Assembly: GCA_028564925.1 (NCBI GenBank)
Contig: CM053030.1
Span: 372,894,945 to 372,958,944, forward strand
DNA length: 64,000 nt
Direction of reading: 5' to 3'
Source of the DNA: Lithobates sylvaticus
Lineage: Eukaryota > Chordata > Amphibia > Anura > Ranidae
The position numbers and the translations under genes were made by a program. Numbering within the stretch: the first letter of the stretch is position 1; each line of letters begins with the position of its first letter. Positions 1-11,824 of the stretch are shown here, one piece after another. Under the pieces are notes generated by a model that made no database searches, had not been told where the DNA came from, and was given only the letters and a program-made list of their open reading frames with translations.

Positions 1-1041
1 CTCCTCACTAAATTCCTTGTCAGGAGTAGCTACTGTAGTTAATTACTAGGGATCCATTGACTTCCACCAAAGTTTGGCTTGGTTGTACTTTCCTCTTCTA
101 CCACCAGGTGGCTGGGCACTTGGAGGTATTAGATTGAAAAGGGCAACTCAAGGTCAGGTTATGGGTATATGGGGTATCTCAGTCAGTATGCAGGGATTTT
201 GTTGAATCCCTTGGACTGCTGGGAGAGCCTATATAATCAGGTGAGGTCAGGTGATCCAGGTTGTTGTGTGCCACCCGGACCGCCATGTGGGTGGACGTGT
301 GTTGTACTCCCCGGGCTGCTAGGCCAGAGATTTGGCCTATCCTGGGGGCATCTGGCTGCCAGGCTGTATGAGGACCTATCCAGAAGTAAGAGGACAGCGC
401 AGGGTTGGGACTGCGGCTTGCAGTCCAACCAAAAGTCCAGTACTTTGTCCACTTTAATCATTTACAGTAAGTAGTCGGAGGCAACATATTTGGGCCTCCC
501 TTATTTTAAAGGTGACTTCTTAATTTTGATAAGCCCAACAGAACCCCACATCCACTGGACCAGGTAAATGGGGAAGAAGCCCTTTTCATCATAAACATGG
601 AGACAAGGTGCTTTTCGGGGGGGCACCTGGCAAGTTATTCTTTCCATGCCGCTGCAGCCCCATTTACGGGGATCTCATTTTTTTCTTCTATTTTTAATAA
701 CCAATGACAGTGCATCCACTAGAGATTTAGAAACCATTGGTGTCATTAGTTGCTAGGATACAAGGTCTGGTCCACACATCATCTTTTGTTAGTAGGTTGA
801 AAATGGCCACCAGCGTCCTAACAATCCACAAGAGCCCTGAACAGGAAGCTGTCACATTTAGTGGTGGCAGTAATGCTACCACTAATAAAGAACTTTCTGC
901 ACATCCAGAGGTTTGCTTCAGCAGGTGGGTAAACAGACTTTTTTGTTCACCCATTAGGCAAACAGTGAACAGTCATAGTTTGTGGCACCCCTGTGAACCC
1001 TATTCATAATAGAAAACAGCAACTGCAAATACTTTATACTT
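1..1041. other. No gene; possible LTR-like promoter-bearing fragment at about 140-560
   Basis: No recognisable coding region. A TATA-like string (CTATATAATC, about 229-238) is followed by a moderately GC-rich stretch to about 560. This reminds me of the promoter and leader of a frog LTR element, but I cannot see paired terminal repeats or a target duplication. The 101-codon frame at 169-474 has no recognisable domain and I do not call it a gene. The LTR reading is a weak inference. Confidence 0.2.
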
Positions 1042-1322
1042 AGGCCCCATTCACACTGTGTGTCAATACACCTATTTTAACTCAATGCATTAAAGCCCTT
1101 TGCATTAAGATATTTCCTTCTATTTGAATGGGCTGGCGCCACACCTTAGCGTATGGTGAAAGTCTCATAATATTTTTGTTTTTTTTAATGCATGGCATGT
1201 TCCTTGTGGTGCATTGTGGAACAGGTATGTTGTCTGCTTCGATAATAGTGCATTAAGGTGCATGTGTTTCACAGGTTTGTGCATATTGGTTGTCACAACA
1301 CATAGATGTGAATGGGCCATTA
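1042..1322. mobile_element. Short inverted-repeat element (MITE-like), TTCACAC-ended family
   Basis: The left end reads GGCCCCATTCACAC and the right end GTGAATGGGCCATTA, an imperfect terminal inverted repeat of about 14 bp around a non-coding core. The same type of end (CCTTTCACACT) recurs near 18.07, 34.5, 37.2 and 55.1 kb. No transposase is inside, so it would be non-autonomous. The superfamily is not assignable from what is visible. Confidence 0.5.
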
Positions 1323-2949
1323 ATGTAAACCTGCTATTATTCTATATTCTATTCAGGATAAACTAATATGTTCTTATTATACGTCACCTCCTCTGCTACT
1401 AATATTAACCTTCCCCATACTCTCCAATTTTCCTAATCATCCACCAGAGCATGGGTAAAAGGTTGTCTATAAACTCAATGCCAGTTGGAAATTACAAAGG
1501 TCAACTGCTCCTTCATATGCAGAAGTACCAGAAATTTTACAGGGTTCTGATTTGTGAACAGTGCAGAAGGGGCATGCGGGGAAGGCATTCACAGCAGAGC
1601 AAATACAAATAACCTGTTTCTTGGCCCTGATAGTACAAAGTGACAGATTTGCTTTATTGCTGAAAAACTAAATTTTGCACTGTTGCCTATATTTCTGCTG
1701 CATGCACATGTTGACAATGAACATGCTGACGGGAAGAGACAACAGTGTAAGCAGTATTGATGACACTCAGTTTGCGTGCTTCTACTACTACAGCAGGTTG
1801 CTAGGAGGAGGTGTTACCACTGTAGTTAGAGTGACTTTGACTAGCTTAAAAAATTGAAATAAGAGAAAACAATGAATACTTACCTATCCCATGGCCTGTA
1901 CAGCCGGGCTTTGATTTTTTGAAGATCCAAGTTTGCTAAATAACATTCAGCATAGGGAGTGTCCAATGCTCGAGTATGCTTTTGTGCTCTGTGGTTTCCT
2001 CCACCAGCTCCCTATGTCATTGCATACCACCGAGGCTGGGAGGAAAAATCCCAGAGTGCAATAAAAAACAACACATTCAACACACCCAGACATGTGCCAA
2101 ATGCTGAAGATCTTTCAGCAAGCTTAGACCAGCAATGAAGCAAGGTTCGGTGTTCTGGGACAGGTCTGTGAGCAATGCTTTATTTGCAGAGAGTTGCTCA
2201 TTTTGTTTTTGTTTTTTTAAATAGGGATAAAATCTCATTAACAGAGAATGTTGCGTCAGTCTCCTGCAAGTGCAGTCTGAGATCTATAAATTACCAAAGT
2301 GTCTGCCCAGAATTAAAAATTCCTTGGCTAATGGGAGAGTTCATATTTATGTATTTCAGCTGTGTATGTAAGATTTTTTTTTTTAAGTTGAACTTTAAGA
2401 GACTCTTTCTTAGTTAACTGGACTAATTTATTGTTACTAATTTATTCTACTATAACCATGGTGTCCAACCTATGAGCTCATGTAGCCCTTTGGCACTTTT
2501 TGTTTGGCACTCTGGGCCTGTGCAGGCTCTTGTAATATTTATGCAGTCTATGACTGTCTATTGAGGCATGTCCCCAGTTTCTAACAACTCTTATAGCATG
2601 TTCAGTCTCTTGCAGCATTTTCGGAGTCTCTGACCATCTTTTGTATTGTGTCTGCAGTCACCAACCATCTCTTATATTTTGTCCAGAGTCTCTGATTATC
2701 TCTTGTATCATGAATGAAATCCCTCACCATCTCTTGTATCATTTATTCTGCTTCTGTTTATCTCCTATATCATTGCTGCAGTCCCTGATCATCTCTTTTG
2801 TAATACTGTTGTGTGTCTGTCGTCTTTAACATAGAATAGTTACTGAATGTTATGTGAGATCCTTTGGTGATGTTGAGGGCCACAGTTGGGGCCCCTATAT
2901 CAAGAAAGTAGAAAACCACTTCACTATAGTGTCACCTTGGTGTGTCTAC
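1323..2949. other. No gene or element recognised
   Basis: AT-rich sequence with short open frames only (60-80 codons), none with a recognisable motif. Between 2560 and 2800 there is weak degenerate periodicity of TCTCTTGTAT / CACCATCTC-like phrases, suggesting an old local repeat, too diverged to define a unit. Confidence 0.4.
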
Positions 2950-3047
2950 TGACTGACTGTGGAAACTTTATATTGGTCCTTATGCAACTTGGATTCTGTG
3001 CCTCTCCACTCTATTTCCAGTCTCTGGGACCTTGATTTCCAAATGAA

Positions 3048-3518
3048 ATGCAAAATTTTCCACAGTCTGTGATGATTTGGGGAGCCATGTCATCTGCTGG
3101 TGTTGGTCCACTGTGTTTTATCAAGTCCAAAGTCAATGCAGCCCTCTACCAGGAAATTCTAGAGCACTTCATGCTTCCCTCTGCTGACCAGCTTTATAAA
3201 GATGCTGATTTAATTTTCCAGCAGGACTTGGCACCTACCCACACTGCCAAAAGTACAAACACCTGGTTTAATGATCATGGTATCACTGTGCTTGATTGGC
3301 CAGCAAACTCACCTGACCTAAACCCCATAGAGAATCTGTGGGGTATTGTCAAGAGGAAGATGAGAGACACCAGACCCAACAATGCAGATGTGCTAAAGGC
3401 TGCTATCAAAGCAACCTGGGCTTCCATATCACCTCAGCAGTGCCACAGGCTGATCGCCTCCATGCCACATTGCATTGATGCAGTAATTCATGCAAAAGGA
3501 GCCCTGACCAAGTATTGA
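3048..3518 (+). pseudogene. Tc1-like transposase, C-terminal fragment
   Basis: This encodes about 150 residues of the catalytic DDE domain of a Tc1-family transposase, which cuts and rejoins element ends at TA sites. Visible landmarks: the strand after the first Asp (VMIWGAMSSAG), the second catalytic Asp in FQQDLAPTHTAK, and the catalytic Glu in NSPDLNPIENLWG with 34-residue spacing typical of DD34E. It ends at the usual C-terminus (ALTKY, stop 3516-3518). The N-terminal paired-like DNA-binding domain and the first catalytic Asp are absent, because the upstream DNA is inverted and then lost. Family members are about 340 residues, so less than half remains. It cannot encode an active enzyme. 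Confidence 0.9.
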
Positions 3519-3752
3519 GTGCATACTATACTGTACATGGACATACTTTTCAGTAAGCCAACATTTCTCTATTAAAAAAACTTTTTTTTATTGTTCTTAT
3601 GTAATATTCTAATTTTCTGAGATACTGCATTTTGGGTGCATACTATACTGTACATGGACATACTTTTCAGTAAGCCAACATTTCTCTATTAAAAAAACTT
3701 TTTTTTATTGTTCTTATGTAATATTCTAATTTTCTGAGATACTGCATTTTGG
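3519..3752. repeat. 117-bp tandem duplication in the Tc1 3' region
   Basis: Two nearly identical 117-bp units (3519-3635 and 3636-3752) begin GTGCATACTATACTG and end TACTGCATTTTGG. A further 15-bp partial copy (ATACTGCATTTTGG) follows at once. Near identity of the units points to a recent duplication. Confidence 0.9.
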
Positions 3753-3943
3753 GATACTGCATTTTGGCAAAGTAATGCACTAGCTGTAAGCCATAATCAT
3801 CCAAATTAAAAGAAGGAAATGCTTGAAATGTATCACTCTGTGTGTAACGCGTCTATATAAAATATGAGTTTCACTTTTTGAATTGAATTACTGAAATAAA
3901 ATAACTTTTTGCTGATATTCTAATTTTATGAGATGCACCTGTA

Positions 3944-4892
3944 TATGTTGGGAGTGTACTAGAATTAGGGAATTTTGGAACACAATTTTTGCTTTACTGA
4001 GATGGCTTACAGGGGTCCTGATACAACAACATCTCCTCATCTTGCTGTTCTGAATGAACCAATTGATAAAGTCTCTCATACTCAGCACAGATTGATATTC
4101 TGAAAACTGCCTATAGCACAATCATGGAAAAGAACTTCAGTTTCCCTATCTCAAGCAAAGCAGAAAATCTCCTGGATAATAGCTCACAAAAAAATTGCCA
4201 TCATCCTGAATGATACTAGTAAGAGATTTGAAAAGGGTTGGAGCCCATGGGCTCAATATATGCATATTACTCTATGATCATTTTGCTAGACAACTCTGAT
4301 TGTTCAAGCAGTCCTCTTGGAATCTTTTCTCCGCTATCTCTGGTTTATTTTTCTTTTCTCTTCTTGCTTATTTTATTCTATTTGCCTTTATACTGTATCT
4401 AGATAGCATCACAGTATTTAGCTGCTGAAGACTCTTTTGTTGGGAATATCACAATATTTTTCTGGGAACTCTATGGTATCTAGTGATTTTGATGCTATGT
4501 TTATATGCTGCTCCCTCTATAATGCAGTCCATGTTCCAGTAGCTGATCAGTGTTATACTCACGTTAGTTTTGAATGTTGCAAATATTTTATTCTACATTG
4601 TACTTCAAGACTTTAACTTTAAATAAAATTAGGTCAGGAGGAAGCTGAATTGATAACAAGAATTCTATGCAAAACACAAGTCAGGGAGCAAGGAACACGC
4701 AGACCAGTCAGCACTGACACTGAGTTATAGCATCCCTTAAATAGGCCATTGAGTGCCAATGCGGACTCTGAGTGTGCACGCACGTCCGCATATGCAAGTA
4801 AGCAACCATGTGCATTCTTGCACATGAACATGCACCTGGCCAATATTTGAGCAGAGGTATGTGAATGCATATGTTTCCAGGAGCCAGCTGAC
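3944..4892. other. No gene or element recognised
   Basis: AT-rich sequence. The minus-strand frames at 4634-5114 are short, overlap the MITE that follows, and show no domain. Confidence 0.4.
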
Positions 4893-5322
4893 TAATGCCC
4901 TGTACACATGGCCGGACATTCCTACGACAAAATCCATCAGGTTTTTTCTGACGGATTTTGGCCCAAACTTGTCTTGCATACACACGGTCGTACAAAGTTG
5001 TCGGAAAATCTGATCGTTCAAAACGAGGTGACGTATAATACCTATGATGGGACTATAAAGAGGCCAGTAGCCAATAGCTTTCATCTCGTAATTTATTCTC
5101 AGCATGTGTGCCACTTTGTGCGTCAGATTTGTCTACACATGATCGGAATTTAAACGATCGGATTTTGTTGTCGGAACATTTTAGATCCAGATCTCAAACT
5201 TTGTGTGTCTGAAATTCCGACGGAAAAAGTCAGATGGAGCCCACACATGATCGGAATTTCCAACAACTCAATCCGATCGCACATTTTCCGTCGGAAAGTC
5301 TGACCATGTGTACATGGCATTA
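4893..5322. mobile_element. MITE, 'TAATGCC-GTACACACG' family, copy 1
   Basis: Begins TAATGCCCTGTACACATGG and ends CATGTGTACATGGCATTA, a terminal inverted repeat of about 20 bp. The inside is rich in repeated TCGGAAA/TTTCCGAC half-palindromes. At least six more copies occur in the window, so these ends define a real family. No coding capacity. Confidence 0.85.
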
Positions 5323-7726
5323 TATGACTTCCCTGATATTGCCTCCTCTTTAATCCGGATGCCCAACCGAGCCTGAATTTCTGGATAAAGGCAGAAATAG
5401 ACTAGTACCAGCCATGGAGCATGGCCATTTGAGGATGGCTTCCAAGAATTCTCCTCAGGAGGGAAGCGAGCTGGCTATTAGGAATTTCCTGATAGTGTTA
5501 CTGGCAAGACCCTCAAGTTTAATAAAGTAAAAAATAAATAAAAAGGAAAAGAAATGGAGCCACCATGTGTAAGGACTGGTGAGCTGTGATATATCAAATT
5601 TTTGTTGTTGGGTTTAGTATCTCTTTCATTCCTTACATCTGTCTTGCTCCCCACATCACATGGTACTTAACATTCCAAAAGTTTTGGTTTCTGATTCTAG
5701 CCATGAAGGATTAACATCTGCTTAGCTATCTGCCAATTAAACAGCGGCAGACTAAATTATCATCTAAAGCTCCTCCCAGGATGTAGCTATGCCTTAAGCA
5801 GCCCATATGCGAGTCTGTTTATTTAGTTCAATATGCAGGCTGAATGAAGAAAAAACTGACTCAATTCCTTCATCAACATCGAATGAGTCTTTGTATTATG
5901 ACAGCTAGGGGACTTCCTTGCCACCAGAATACATTGAGCAGAATTGCAGGCTACAGCCTACCGAGCTGATCGAGTGGGGAAAATCTGGCAGAGAAGGTGT
6001 ACAGAAGCCGATCAGTAGATTGATTTCTGTACAAACTCAATTCCCATACATGGATCGAAATTCACCCGAACTGGCTGAATTTTGATCCATGTATGACTGG
6101 CTTTAGGGTGCAATCCTGGCTGGCCCAAAGTGGATGATTTTTTGTTGTTCCTTTCTTTGTAAATTAAAGTGCTTTGTGGGCTTAACTGTTCTATCGCAAA
6201 AAAAAAAAAATACATGCATTATTCACTATAGTGTTCCAACTACAGAACATTACAGCTTTGTATCAGCCACTCAATTATATAAGCACATTAACACTGGCGA
6301 CTGCTGCAAATTATTTTCTTATGCTACTTGATTCATATCATCCTTCTTCATTAACTTTCCAGAAAAACAGAGTGAAGGCAGATCTCAAGTCTTTAATTTA
6401 CTTTGACACATTTAGTTACCTGAGGTGATAAGTCTGGGCTTATTATTGTCCAAACAATGCCCTTCCTAATACTGTTGATGGTCTGTAAAAAAGCCTTTGG
6501 CTGTAGCAATTATCTCAAATGCTAAAAGTTTTAGCAGTGAATTGGTAGGAGACAGGATATAGAACCCTTCCTTACATTGGTGTGTGCAGCCTATTGCATT
6601 AGGGTGTGCACCCCAGAGCACAAACACACATGCAAAGATTGGTAGGAGTGGACGGTGGCAGTAGTGTTTTTTATTTTTTTACAATATTATTTTTTATAAA
6701 TTTTTAGGAGCCTTATAGGGCTTTGGCGAAATATCAAGGGTCTAGACCCCTTGATGTTTCACTTTTGAGACAGAAAGAAACTGAGGACAGAGATTCCCAA
6801 GTCACTTTTTCTGCAGCCTGCAAGTAAACTAAGCCTCAGTTAAGAATGAAGATAGGAGCGATTGGTACAGATCACTCACTGTGTTTATTCAGAAAAGGAA
6901 GGCCGTTTAATGAAATATTTGCCAGCCCCTTGTGGGAGGAGGGAAGCTGGCAGCACTGCAGGGGAAAGCAGGGGGAATCAGCACCGCATGGGGCTATTAG
7001 GGTGTGCCAAGGCACATCCGGCACACCCCGTGTGCATGCCTATGTCTTCCTAATTGTCCTGCAACCCAAAGATCTGGAAACATCACCAATGTGCCAAATG
7101 TCCACTTCTAGGAGAGATATAAAATGTCCATACAGGGGGTCATTGCATATGTGACCCAATACTCACAAAGAGTTTAGAGTTTAGATTCTACTGATCATGA
7201 ATATCTTCTAGCAGAGTTATAGCTATGCCACAACATAGCAGAGTAGAATTTCATGTTAGCAGAGTAGAATTTCTGATATACTGATTCTTTAAAGACATGG
7301 ACAAACTTTATTACAGTAACTGAAAAAAGAGCTATCCCATGCTTAAACTGAAAGCAAAGTCCAACTATAACTATTATTAAAAATGCTCCCCCTCCCTCCC
7401 TAACCATTTAAAAAAATATGTGTGTACTTACCTACCTTCCTCTCCTATCGGGTCACATGATCCTGCAGCTCTGGCTCCCCTGTATCAGTGAGCGACTGCT
7501 GCAGGGGAGAAGAGGGATCACCAAAAATGGCTGGGCTATGGGAGCCTATTGGTGACATCATGACTTACAGAATTCACAGATGTTATTGATGGATCAGATG
7601 ACTGGACCAGAGCAGATTAAAAATAGGCATGTGCACAGACCTGTTTTATATAGGTTGGGCAGGATAGGTAGGACGTGGGGGAGGAAACATTTTTAGGAAT
7701 AGTTATAGTTAGGGTATTCTTGCACT
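5323..7726. other. No gene; diffuse repeat-like stretches
   Basis: No recognisable coding region. Stretches at 6560-7060 (GTGTGCAGCCTATTGCATT... GGCACACCCCGTGTGC) and 7380-7690 (TACTTACCTACCTTCC then a GC-richer core) look like interspersed repeats; the second resembles those at 25.84 and 53.44 kb. Boundaries cannot be fixed from one copy. Confidence 0.35.
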
Positions 7727-8939
7727 TTAACTACTTGCCGACCAGCCGCCACAGTTTTACTGAGGCAGAATGGCACGGCTGGGCGAAACAGCAACGTGTG
7801 CCCGGAGCCGATGCGAGTGCCCGGCGGGTGCGATGACCGACAAGCACCCGCGATCTCTCGTGACAGAGCGAGAACCGGGATCTGTGTGTGTGTGTATCCC
7901 GGTACTTTCAGGAGAGTAGAGACAGATCGTGTGTGTAATACTAAGTATAAACTCCTCATAGACAGTCCCATCGTTTCTACAGTTAGAACCCACCTAGGGA
8001 ACACAGTTAACCCCTTGATCGCCCCCTAGTGTTAACCCCTTCCCTGCCAGTGACATTTATACAGTAATCAGTGAATTTTTATAGCACTGATAGCTGTATA
8101 AATGTCAATGGTCCCAAAAATGAGTCAAAAGTGTCCAATTTGTCTGCCGGAATATCGCAGTCCCGATAAAAATTGCAGATCACAGCCATTACTAGTAAAA
8201 AAAATAATAATAAAACTGCCATAAATCTATCCCCTATTTTGTAGATGCTATAACTTTTGCGCAAACCAATCATTATACGCTTATTGTGATATTTTTTTAC
8301 CAAAAATATGTAGAAGAATACATATCGGCCTAAACTGAGGAAATTTTTTTTTTTTTTTTATTATAGCAAAAAGTAAAAGATATTGGGGGTTATTTACTAA
8401 AGGCAAATCCACTTTGCACTACAAGTGCAAACTACAAGTGCAAAGTGCACTTGAAAGTGCACTTGGAATTGCAGTCGCTGTAGATCTGAGGAGTACATGC
8501 AAGGAAAGTAAAAAACAGCATTTTAGCTTGCACATGATTGGATGATAAAATCAGCAGAGGTTCCCCTCATTTCAGATCTACCCCTCAGATTTACATCGAC
8601 TGCACTTCCAAGTGCACTTTCAGTGCAATTTCAAGTGCACTTTGCACTTGTAGTTTGGACTTCTAGTGCAAAGTGGATTTGCCTTTCGTAAATAACCCCA
8701 TTGTGTTTTTTTCAAAATTGTCACTCCTCTTTTGTTTATAGCGCAAAAAATAAAAACCGCAGAGGCGATCAAACACCACCAAAAGAAAGCTCTATTTGTG
8801 GGAAAAAAAGGATGTCAATTTTGTTTGGGTACAGCGTTGCACGACCGTGTAAATGTCAGTTAAAGTGACGCAGTGCCGTATATCGCAAAAATTGGCCTGG
8901 TCATTGAGCAACCAAATCTTCCGGGGCTGAAGTGGTTAA
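7727..8939. mobile_element. TTAA-flanked non-autonomous element, subfamily A, copy 1
   Basis: TTAA lies at both ends (7727-7730 and 8936-8939), with terminal CTACTTGCC and GAAGTGG inverted repeats. The 3' third (AAATAAAAACCGCAGAGGCG, then AAGAAAGCTCTATTTGTGGG) is shared with the copies at 11089, 38680 and 55692. An internal hairpin (ACATTTATACAG / CTGTATAAATGT) lies at about 8053-8106. TTAA targets suggest piggyBac-type mobilisation, but the ends do not prove it. A second MITE is nested at 8386-8700. Confidence 0.8.
8386..8700. mobile_element. Hairpin MITE (GGGGTTATTTAC ends) nested in the TTAA element
   Basis: A nearly palindromic 315-bp element begins GGGGTTATTTACTAAAGGC and ends GCCTTTCGTAAATAACCCC. 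It sits between TTG duplicates (8383-8385 and 8701-8703). Comparison with the uninterrupted sister copy at 39440-39470 shows the host element was split here. A 3-bp duplication fits PIF/Harbinger-type insertion, but the family is inferred. Confidence 0.85.
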
Positions 8940-9044
8940 TAATACTCCTACATTTTGTTAAGAAAATTGGGAAAAATGGCATATCACTATAACATATCTA
9001 TGATAAGAATTGAACCACATTTTGTAGACCATGTGTAGGTTTAT

Positions 9045-9506
9045 GTTAAAGAGGTATATCCCTTAAAAAAAATAAAAATAAAAGTCAGCAGCTACAAATA
9101 CTGCAGCTGCTGACTTTTAATAATCGGACACTTTCCTGTTCCAGGGTCCAGCGATGCGGGGGGTCGAAGCTCCGCTAGCCCCCGATCCGCTCGGCGGCGC
9201 TGGCATTGCAACTGTGGGCACACGGCTGTGGCTTCACAGCCGTGTACCCACTGCGCGCCGTGATTGGCCGCACAGTCATCAGGGACACGTGACAGGTCCC
9301 AGATGACTGGGGAGCTCTTCCTGCGCCGAGGGGAAGTGATGTCACCAGCCTAGGCTACGCAGAAGTCAGACTACGAGGGACCCTCTAGTAGCAACAGGCA
9401 TTTAGAGGTATGTAAAAAAAAAAAAAAAATTCCAATTTTTTTTATTTAATTTTTTTTTTAGGATTTTTAAGCCTTTTTTGTTTTTTAGGGGGAGACACCA
9501 CTTTAA
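9045..9506. repeat. Interspersed repeat with TTAAAG/CTTTAA ends and a perfect hairpin
   Basis: Runs from GTTAAAGAGG to CACCACTTTAAG. A perfect 14-bp stem (AAAAGTCAGCAGCT at 9080-9093 pairing with 9105-9118, 11-base loop) lies near the left end, followed by a GC-rich core and a poly-A/poly-T tract at 9414-9470. No coding motif. Element class unknown. Confidence 0.55.
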
Positions 9507-10055
9507 GATTGCTCTGAATGGTTGGAGGTCTTCAAGCATTATTTTTAAAAGACAGATACAAGAGAGAATTTTTGAAAGATAGACACAATAGAGAAAAGCT
9601 CTACAGGAAAATGTGGACAAATGAAGGGGTTTCCATGGAAGATCTTTTAGGTTTTAGTTCTCCATTGTAATATGATTTGGAACTTCTGTTGAAAACTATA
9701 TTTACTGATTTCTTTCCAAAGAAAGCCTGGAAAGAGAGGGTCCCCTCATTTAATTCATCTTTGTAAACAGACTGTGGGATTTCCCTTTATCTTGGCAAAT
9801 CTCCTTATAGAAATGGCATTTTTACATATCATTAGACACGATTAAAACATATCTGAGTCACCCAAGGAGAGCTATAGATCATACAACAAATATATGTAAG
9901 TTTTCGCATCAGAACAAATAGAATAAAGAAAACATTCATATATTCAAAGTGTACACTTATTCAGTTTAGTGTAACTCACCTAAATCATAAGACACATGCT
10001 GGTTATTACAAGTGTAAGTTGAGATTCAGTAATGAGTCGTTGTTGAATCATGAAC
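9507..10055. other. No gene or element recognised
   Basis: AT-rich; nothing recognisable. Confidence 0.4.
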
Positions 10056-10448
10056 TGATGCCGCTTACACACAATTGGAAATTTGGCCAGCAAAAGACCA
10101 ATGAGAGCTTTTGGTCAGAAAATGTGACCGTGTGTATGCTCCATCGGACAGCAAAAGATTGAGAGCATGTTCTCAATTTCTCGGTCGGAAAAAGTTCCGA
10201 TCGTCTGTACCAATTCCGACGCGCAAAATTCCTACACATGCCCGGAAATAATTTGACGCATGCCCGGAAGCATTGAACTTCATTTTCTCGGCTTGTTGTA
10301 GTGTTGTACATCACCGCGTTCTTGACGGTCGAAAGTTCAGCGAACTTTTGTGTGTCCGTGTGTTTGCAAGACAAGCTTGAGCGGAATTTCTTCTGAAAAA
10401 CCACCCAAGTTTTTTCTGACGGAAAATCCGCTCGTGTATAGCCCCTGA
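10056..10448. mobile_element. MITE, 'TAATGCC-GTACACACG' family, copy 2
   Basis: Starts TGATGCCGCTTACACAC and ends CGCTCGTGTATAGCCCC, a degraded version of the family's terminal repeats. The inside shares phrases with copy 3 (for example AAGTTCAGCGAACTTTTGTG versus its reverse complement), so it is inverted relative to that copy. Confidence 0.75.
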
Positions 10449-11088
10449 GCAGCAGTAAATATTCAGGCTTTCTGCAGATTGGCCTCTAGTAGCTCAGATT
10501 TTTGGTACAGGGACAAAAAATAGAGAGCAACTGAGCATGTGCAGGGCAGTTGGAGACAATGTATTACTGGATTTTAAACAGTATAGGCACGTTTTTTTTT
10601 AGGTTTTATATAGCTATACCTGCTAAAAGGGCCAGCCAGAAGTGATCTAGCAAGACTTAATTTTCTGCGTAAGGTTCCAAGTTAAAATATAACTAAAGGC
10701 AAAACTTTTATTTTTATTTTCGATAGAGTGTAGAAGGTTTAGAATATCTGTCAGTTTGTATTGCAGTTTGTGTCCCCGTTAAGGAGATTCCCCCCCTCTA
10801 TTTTTTCTGTTTACCATTACCATTGAAAGTGAAAGTAAAATAAATTACCCAGATTTTGTGTTGTCCCCAGAAAAGTAATAGAGGGGGAATCTTCCAATGG
10901 GTACACTAGTTCTGGTGACCTAGGGGTCCTAAAGAAATTTATTTACAGGGATTTCCTCTCACTTCCTGTTTGACTATGGGACAGGAAGTGAAGGTAAATC
11001 TCTGCAATGGTACACAGATGGCAATTTTTTTTTGACAGGGGTTATAAAGGCAATAAAGCACCACTGATGCATGTATTTATTTATCAAT
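10449..11088. other. No gene or element recognised
   Basis: No coding region. The short phrases AACAGGAAGTG-like around 10960-10995 form a weak inverted repeat only. Confidence 0.35.
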
Positions 11089-11824
11089 TTAACCACTTGC
11101 CGACTGGGCCATAACTGAAAGACGGCTACAGCGCAGTCGGCTTATTCTGGGTGGACGTCCGTGGGACGTTTTCCCAGAATCTTGCTCCCGTGCGCCCCCT
11201 GGGGTGCGCACCCGGGAACATCTGTGACCGCCTGGTCTAGAGCACCCCGCGCATCACTGATCACGGTAAACGGCCGCTGATAGCGCCCGTTTACCATGTG
11301 ATCGATCCGTCAAATGACACCTTCATGACGTCATGTCATGACGCCGGTTCCTCCCTCCCCTCTCTGTACCGATTGGTACAGTGAGAGGGGAGAGGGGGAG
11401 AGATTGCAGCAGCGCTGTGGGCTGGATGTGTAGTTCCCACAGCGCTGCTCAGTGACAATACTCTGCCCATACTCTGCAACACTGTGCAATACTCTGCCAA
11501 TACTCTGCAACATTGTGCAATACTCTGCAACACTGTGCAATACTCTGCCAATACTCTGCAATAAACAGAAACAAAGAATTATTTATTTATTTTTTTACCA
11601 AATTTTCTTGTCTTTTTTGATTTATAGCACAAAAAATAAAAAACCCAGCGGTGATTAAATACCACCAAAAGAAAGCTCTATTTGTGTGGAAAAAAGGACA
11701 AAAATTTCATATGGTAACAGTGTTGCATGACTGAGTAATTGTCATTCAAAGTGTGAGAGCACCGAAAGCTGAAAATTGGTCTGGTTAGGAAGGGGGTTTA
11801 AGTGCCCAGTGGTCAAGTGGTTAA
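11089..11824. mobile_element. TTAA-flanked non-autonomous element, subfamily B, copy 1
   Basis: TTAA at both ends (11089-11092 and 11821-11824) with CCACTTGCC and CAAGTGG terminal repeats. The left half differs from subfamily A (ACGGCTACAGCGCAG), but the right third is shared (AAAGAAAGCTCTATTTGTG). It carries a small internal tandem repeat at 11455-11563. Confidence 0.8.
11455..11563. repeat. Tandem repeat of ACTCTGCAACACTGTGCAAT-like units
   Basis: Short units (ACTCTGCCA, ACTCTGCAAC, ACTGTGCAAT) alternate about ten times. The open frames read through it on both strands are by-products of the repeat. Confidence 0.8.

Larger units (their letters stand above)
2950..3941 (+). mobile_element. 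Tc1/mariner element, 3' part, with an inverted internal segment
   Basis: The right end reads ATGAGATGCACCTG followed by the TA target at 3942-3943, the end of a fish/frog Tc1 family. The left inverted repeat and the N-terminal half of the transposase are missing. From about 2950 to 3057 the sequence is transposase-region DNA in reverse orientation, bounded by CTGTGGAAA at about 2958 and TTTCCACAG at about 3057. The forward reading resumes at 3057. A 117-bp tandem duplication lies in the 3' untranslated part. Confidence 0.85.

Noticed and set aside
169-474. 101-codon frame near the window start
   Set aside because: Lies in a segment that looks like a repeat leader with a TATA-like string; no domain.
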